From the NCBI GenBank assembly GCA_903957405.1, contig CAJBPC010000101.1, positions 1-11,115 on the forward strand: 11,115 bases of DNA, in the 5' to 3' direction. Positions 7,560 to 11,115 of the stretch are shown one piece after another. A program made the position numbers and the translations under genes. Below the pieces are notes generated by a model that worked only from the letters and a program-made list of their open reading frames with translations, made no database searches and was not told the DNA's origin. The stretch comes from an uncultured bacterium. Its GTDB lineage: Bacteria; Bacteroidota; Bacteroidia; Chitinophagales; Chitinophagaceae. The stretch's first letter is position 1. Each line of letters begins with the position of its first letter.

Positions 7560-9092
7560 ATGGTAAGATATACTATTATTTTGTCATGCTTGCTTGTCTC
7601 CTTTTCGGCTGTTGCGCAAAGGATTTCTTATTCTGACATAGACAAGGATGATTACCGCCAGATGAATTTCGAGGTCATTGGCAAGGTAGGGGGGAATATC
7701 AATGTCTATAAGAACTACAAGAACAACAGTGACATTTCGGTGTATGACAACGGCATGAAGCTCAAGGATAAGGTCAGGATGCAGTTCCTGCCGGATCGTG
7801 TTTCGAATGTCGACTTCATCGCCTATCCCGACCACTACCACATGGTCTATCAGTACCAGAAAAAGAACATCGTTCATTTCGCCGTTGTCAAACTCAATGG
7901 CGATGCCAAGATGCTGGCCGATCCTGTGATCCTGGACACTTCTCATATCGAAACGAGCAGTGAGATCAAGGTATATTCCATGATCCACAGCGAAAACAAG
8001 CAGCGCATCCTGGTGTATAAGATCAACCGCAGGAATGACCGTTTGTATACGCTGACGACCATGTTGTTCGATAAGGATCTCCAACTCATCAAGCGGTCAG
8101 TCATATCCACGGCACACAATTCCCGGGATGGCGTGTTCAATGATTTCGTGGTGGACAATGACGGAGACCTCGCTTTTGGGCGCAGCACGCAGTCGGGGAA
8201 CAGGGAGTACATCACCAACTTCCACCTCTTCGTGAAGAAGGCCATGGAGGACAGCATGATGATCACGGAGATCCCCATGAAGGACATCTCCCTTGATGAG
8301 GTCAAGTTGAAGCCGGATAACTTCAACAAGCGGTTCATCCTGACGTCTTTCTATTACGGGCAGCGTCGGGGGAATATCGACGGATTGTTGAGCCTTATTT
8401 GGGATAAGCAGACCAACACGCAACTGACAACCACCAGGTTTCCGTTCAACGACACGTTACGATCTGATGCGAGGGCAGACAATTCTTCACTCAAGCTTGC
8501 CTTCAACGATTATTTCATACGCGAGTTGATCCCAACGCGGGACGGGGGGTATGCCGTTGTGTCAGAACTTTACTACACCAATTCAAGGGGTGGGGGGTGG
8601 AACCGTTGGGACTACCTCTACGGTGGTATGGGTATGGGTTCATTGCCATACAGTTATTACTTTTCTCCGTATTCGTCGATGAATCAATGGAGGTGGGCGG
8701 ATCCCTGGAACCGTTGGGGAACCGGGAACATGGTCAGGCATGTGTCTGAGAACATCATGATCTTCTACTTCAACAGTGAAGGGAAGCTGGATTGGAGCAA
8801 TACGGTGCGCAAAAAACAATTCGATGACAATTCAGATATGCTTCTTTCGTATCTTTTGTTCAACACGGGAACTGAGGTTCGTTTTCTCTTCAATCAACTG
8901 GAACGAAGGGAACAGATCCTCAACAGCGTTACGCTCAATTCCGCCGGAAAACTGAAGCGGGATCCAACCCTGAAGGGACTCGACCGTAATTACGAGTTCA
9001 TGCCTCGTTATGGCAAGCAAATAGGTCTGAGGGAGATCGTGCTGCCATGCATGAACCGGAATTACATTTGTTTTGCAAAACTTGACTTCTAA
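7560..9092 (+). CDS. Secreted protein of unknown function
   Basis: This 510-residue protein begins with a typical Sec signal peptide: basic N-region, hydrophobic core IILSCLLVSF, cleavage after AVA before Gln20. Cys10 follows LS but is too near the N-terminus to be a convincing lipobox, so a periplasmic or outer-surface soluble protein is more likely than a lipoprotein. The mature protein is rich in short alternating hydrophobic/polar segments, suggesting a mostly beta-strand fold, possibly propeller-like; repeats such as MLFDKDLQL, DNDGDLAFG and YFNSEGKLDW look like strand-turn-strand units. Residues 343-388 form an unusual Gly/Trp/Tyr/Met-rich insert (GGGWNRWDYLYGGMGMG followed by many Tyr, Ser and Trp). 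I recognise no catalytic motif. It is followed after 9 bases by a membrane protein gene, so the two are probably cotranscribed and may act together in the envelope. The ATG at 7560 is the first one compatible with the signal peptide. Confidence 0.85.
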   Translation: MVRYTIILSCLLVSFSAVAQRISYSDIDKDDYRQMNFEVIGKVGGNINVYKNYKNNSDISVYDNGMKLKDKVRMQFLPDRVSNVDFIAYPDHYHMVYQYQKKNIVHFAVVKLNGDAKMLADPVILDTSHIETSSEIKVYSMIHSENKQRILVYKINRRNDRLYTLTTMLFDKDLQLIKRSVISTAHNSRDGVFNDFVVDNDGDLAFGRSTQSGNREYITNFHLFVKKAMEDSMMITEIPMKDISLDEVKLKPDNFNKRFILTSFYYGQRRGNIDGLLSLIWDKQTNTQLTTTRFPFNDTLRSDARADNSSLKLAFNDYFIRELIPTRDGGYAVVSELYYTNSRGGGWNRWDYLYGGMGMGSLPYSYYFSPYSSMNQWRWADPWNRWGTGNMVRHVSENIMIFYFNSEGKLDWSNTVRKKQFDDNSDMLLSYLLFNTGTEVRFLFNQLERREQILNSVTLNSAGKLKRDPTLKGLDRNYEFMPRYGKQIGLREIVLPCMNRNYICFAKLDF

Positions 9093-9101
9093 ACCACCAA
9101 T

Positions 9102-10103
9102 GTGACAGGTCTGTTTCGTAACAACAATCCACTATCGATCATTCTGCTCTTGTTTTTCGGGATCGCCTTGCGCATCGCCGGTTTCCTGCATCCTGAAGCG
9201 CCGTCGCGCGGAGGGGGGGATGGTTATCTGTATGAGCTACTCCTGAAACTTTTGTCTCGCCCAAGTTACAGCGGACCGCTCTTTTTCGCGATCATCTCTT
9301 ACATGCTGGTGTTCATTCAGGCTTTGATGCTTAACAGCATCATGAACCGGGACAAGATGCTTACGCGTCAGAATTTCATACCGACCATGTCTTATTTGCT
9401 GGTGACGGCGGTTTTTCCTGAATGGTGGCAGTTCTCCTCGGCCATGGTGGCCATCACGTTCATTATACCCATTTGGGCCAATCTGATTTCCGTATTCAAC
9501 AGCAACCGTCCGAAAGCCGTGCTTTTCCATACGGGCATCCTGTTGGGTTTCGCATCGTTCCTGTATGTCCCTTCCCTATGGTTCATCGTACTTCTGATCA
9601 TTGGGATGCTGATGGTGGGGCCCTTCCGGATCTCGGATTGGATCATCGGACTTGTGGGAGTGTTCACACCGTATTATTTTATTTATTCATGGCTTTACCT
9701 GACCGGTCATGGTGCGTCCATCAGGTGGTGGCCTCATATTGGGTTTAGGCTTCCCGTTGTGCAGTCTGATTTTTTTCTGTGGGGCGCTATGGGATTGCTG
9801 TTTTTGTTGATGGTGGCGGCTTTATCAGGCATGAATCGGCAGGTCTTCCGGATGCTCATCAAGACGCGAAAGAGTTGGAATCTTTTTTTTGTCATGTTAT
9901 TGGTCGCATTGGCCGCACCCCTTTCAGGAGCGGCTTCCGACCTTGTTCCATGGATCATCTGCGCGCCTCCGCTTGCTGCCTTCCATGCGCATGTGAGCAA
10001 TCAAAAGGTCAAGGGCTTTTTTGTCAACGCCTTGCATTGGGGACTCATTCTGTTCATCATCGCATTGAACGTTTGGATCATCAGGGGATCGTCAGGACTT
10101 TGA
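9102..10103 (+). CDS. Polytopic membrane protein, DUF6427-like
   Basis: This 333-residue protein has about ten hydrophobic segments (near residues 11-29, 58-80, 93-105, 113-132, 139-155, 157-174, 179-201, 223-242, 260-276, 280-297 and 306-326). It is therefore an inner-membrane protein. The N-terminus MTGLFRNNNPLSIILLLFFGIALR, the RPSYSGPL segment before the second helix, and the PEWW motif near 106-109 resemble the Bacteroidota-specific family of unknown function DUF6427; this assignment is from memory of the family's look. No transport or enzyme motif is visible. The start must be GTG at 9102, since an in-frame TAA lies at 9090-9092 (the previous gene's stop) and no ATG is available before the first helix. 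The 9-base gap to the secreted-protein gene indicates translational coupling or at least one transcript. Its stop overlaps a possible purQ promoter. Confidence 0.8.
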   Translation: MTGLFRNNNPLSIILLLFFGIALRIAGFLHPEAPSRGGGDGYLYELLLKLLSRPSYSGPLFFAIISYMLVFIQALMLNSIMNRDKMLTRQNFIPTMSYLLVTAVFPEWWQFSSAMVAITFIIPIWANLISVFNSNRPKAVLFHTGILLGFASFLYVPSLWFIVLLIIGMLMVGPFRISDWIIGLVGVFTPYYFIYSWLYLTGHGASIRWWPHIGFRLPVVQSDFFLWGAMGLLFLLMVAALSGMNRQVFRMLIKTRKSWNLFFVMLLVALAAPLSGAASDLVPWIICAPPLAAFHAHVSNQKVKGFFVNALHWGLILFIIALNVWIIRGSSGL

Positions 10104-10130
10104 CGGCGTCATACAAAGACCGTAACTTCG
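10099..10130 (+). promoter_or_regulatory. Possible purQ promoter overlapping the upstream stop codon
   Basis: TTTG at 10099-10102 and TAACTTCG at 10123-10130 are 20 bases apart, the same geometry as the kup promoter. The -7 box differs from TAnnTTTG at one informative base. The TTTG shares bases with the TGA stop (10101-10103) of the membrane protein. Transcription would begin near 10137, about 13 bases before the purQ ATG. This would let purQ be expressed apart from the upstream pair. Confidence 0.42.
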
Positions 10131-10149
10131 GGCGGTCAAAAAAATACAC

Positions 10150-10809
10150 ATGAAATTCGGTGTCGTAGTATTTCCGGGATCCAATTGTGACAGGGACATG
10201 ATGGACGCGCTTCAAAACGATCTCGGACATGAGGTGGTTGAGTTGTGGCATAAGGACAGAGACATGGGGAAGATCGGTGTGGGGGACTGCATCGTCCTTC
10301 CGGGTGGGTTTTCCTATGGCGACTATCTCCGATGCGGTGCTATTGCCCGGTTCAGTCCGATGATGCAGTCGGTGATTGAATTCGCAGGCCGTGGCGGACG
10401 CGTGCTGGGCATCTGCAACGGTTTTCAGATCCTCTGTGAGGCTGGATTGTTACCGGGTGCGTTACTCTCCAACATGAATATGCAGTTCGTGTGCAGGAAT
10501 GTACACATCAAAGGGGAGGATGGCAAGGTGTTGAAGGTGCCAATTGCGCATGGGGAAGGCCGGTATCATGCGGATGACGAAACATTGGATCATCTTGAAA
10601 AGAACGGGCAGATCATTTATCGGTATTGTGATGCGGATGGGGGTGTGACAGAGGGGTCGAACCCCAATGGTGCGTTGAGGAATATCGCAGGGATCTGCAA
10701 TGATTCGAGGAATGTTTTTGGCATGATGCCTCATCCTGAGCGGGCAAGCAATGGTATACTAGGTAATATTGACGGGCGGGAGGTTTTCAAGCAAATCACC
10801 GGCCTTTGA
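10150..10809 (+). CDS. purQ: Phosphoribosylformylglycinamidine synthase subunit PurQ
   Basis: The 219-residue protein is a small-type class I glutamine amidotransferase of purine synthesis. It releases ammonia from glutamine for the FGAR to FGAM step and passes it to PurL, with PurS bridging them in the cytoplasm. The catalytic triad is complete: Cys89 in GICNGFQIL, with His195 and Glu197 in MMPHPERA. N-terminal GVVVFPGSNCDRD and LPGGFSYGDYLRCGAIA (50-66) are PurQ-specific signatures, separating it from GuaA and HisH. Length matches stand-alone PurQ (about 220-230). The ATG at 10150 gives the standard MKFGVVVFPGSN start. purL and purS are not in the window; a stand-alone PurQ implies the three-part PurSQL enzyme rather than the single-chain long PurL. 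It may have its own promoter at 10099-10130. Confidence 0.97.
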   Translation: MKFGVVVFPGSNCDRDMMDALQNDLGHEVVELWHKDRDMGKIGVGDCIVLPGGFSYGDYLRCGAIARFSPMMQSVIEFAGRGGRVLGICNGFQILCEAGLLPGALLSNMNMQFVCRNVHIKGEDGKVLKVPIAHGEGRYHADDETLDHLEKNGQIIYRYCDADGGVTEGSNPNGALRNIAGICNDSRNVFGMMPHPERASNGILGNIDGREVFKQITGL

Positions 10810-10856
10810 GGGGGAATGAAGTTTTAGGGGGATGTTTTTTCTTTTCTCCCCTCAAA
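10805..10856. terminator. Inverted repeat at the purQ 3' end, convergent with the sigma factor gene
   Basis: TTTGAGGGG (10805-10813) pairs perfectly with CCCCTCAAA (10848-10856), 9 base pairs around a 34-base loop; the left arm contains the purQ stop codon. A second G-run in the loop (AGGGG, 10826-10830) can pair with the same CCCCT (10848-10852), forming a smaller competing hairpin. The T-rich tract lies inside the loop rather than after the stem, so this is not a standard intrinsic terminator on either strand, but its position between convergent genes suggests a role in ending or protecting transcripts. Confidence 0.45.
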
Positions 10857-10899
10857 TGGTTCATCTACCAGCTTTAGGCATGACTGCGATCCCGACCGA

Positions 10900-11115
10900 T
10901 CAGAGTGCGATCTTTTTTTCGTGCATCATCTTCCTTAGGTTGATCAGTCCGTAGCGCATGCGGCCGAGTGCCGTGTTGATGCTGCAGTTGGTGAGGGTGG
11001 CGATCTCCTTGAAACTCAGTTCTGCGTAGTGGCGGAGTACGATGACCTCCCGCTGGTCGGTCGGCAGCATGTCGAGCATCCGGCGTATCCTTTCGTGGCT
11101 CTGTCGTTGCATGAC
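10900..11115 (-). CDS. ECF-type RNA polymerase sigma-70 factor, C-terminal fragment
   Basis: The frame is open to the right edge, so the N-terminal part (region 2) is outside the window. The 71 visible residues are sigma region 4, which binds the -35/-33 promoter element. LPTDQREVIVLRHYAELSFKEIA is the first part of the region, and TNCSINTALGRMRYGLINLRKMM contains the recognition helix. The C-terminal EKKIAL and the INTALGRMRY string closely resemble a sigma factor conserved across Bacteroidota. In such factors region 4 recognises the promoter upstream box; the target genes and any anti-sigma factor cannot be seen. A Met at the edge (11110-11112) is internal, since Val precedes it in frame, and should not be taken as the start. 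The gene converges on purQ. Confidence 0.9.
   Translation of the reverse strand, partial: VMQRQSHERIRRMLDMLPTDQREVIVLRHYAELSFKEIATLTNCSINTALGRMRYGLINLRKMMHEKKIAL

Noticed and set aside
7553..7564. Earlier ATG at 7555 for the secreted protein
   Set aside because: It is out of frame and meets a stop codon after three codons; the ATG at 7560 opens the signal peptide.
10903..10930. GATC repeats followed by a T-run, resembling a plus-strand terminator
   Set aside because: The T-run encodes the last Lys codons of the sigma factor on the minus strand, and the stem would be only about four base pairs.

Overview
The window reads as chromosomal DNA of a Bacteroidota (Bacteroidetes) bacterium. Three things point there: promoter-like elements of the TTTG / TAnnTTTG type, A/T-rich start regions without clear Shine-Dalgarno sequences, and several Bacteroidota-style proteins (a DUF6427-like membrane protein, and a sigma factor C-terminus ending in the typical INTALGRMRY...EKxIAL pattern). 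A genus cannot be named from this sequence. No CRISPR array, tRNA, rRNA, insertion sequence or phage module is visible, and most of the window looks like housekeeping chromosome.

Layout, left to right. (1) On the minus strand, running off the left edge, is the N-terminal part of an acyltransferase-3 (OafA/YrhL-like) membrane protein. (2) A strong minus-strand hairpin terminator at 424-453 closes the katG unit. (3) katG (catalase-peroxidase, minus) and oxyR (peroxide-sensing LysR regulator, plus) are divergent across a 152-base shared control region, forming a peroxide-defence module. (4) A sulfotransferase-like gene (plus) stands alone between two gene-poor stretches (3894-4240 and 5159-5390). 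(5) kup (potassium uptake, minus, GTG start) has a textbook Bacteroidota promoter. (6) Divergent from kup is a plus-strand run: a secreted protein of unknown function, a polytopic DUF6427-like membrane protein (GTG start, 9 bases after the previous stop), and purQ (small-type FGAM synthase glutaminase), which may have its own promoter overlapping the preceding stop codon. (7) Convergent with purQ, running off the right edge, is the C-terminal region-4 end of an ECF-type sigma-70 factor.

I see no clearly new multi-gene system. The points most worth a second look are the acyltransferase, whose visible N-terminus lacks the family's RX10H histidine; the orphan sulfotransferase-like gene; the secreted-protein/DUF6427 gene pair; the two promoters with identical TTTG-N20 spacing; and the alternative hairpins at the purQ 3' end.
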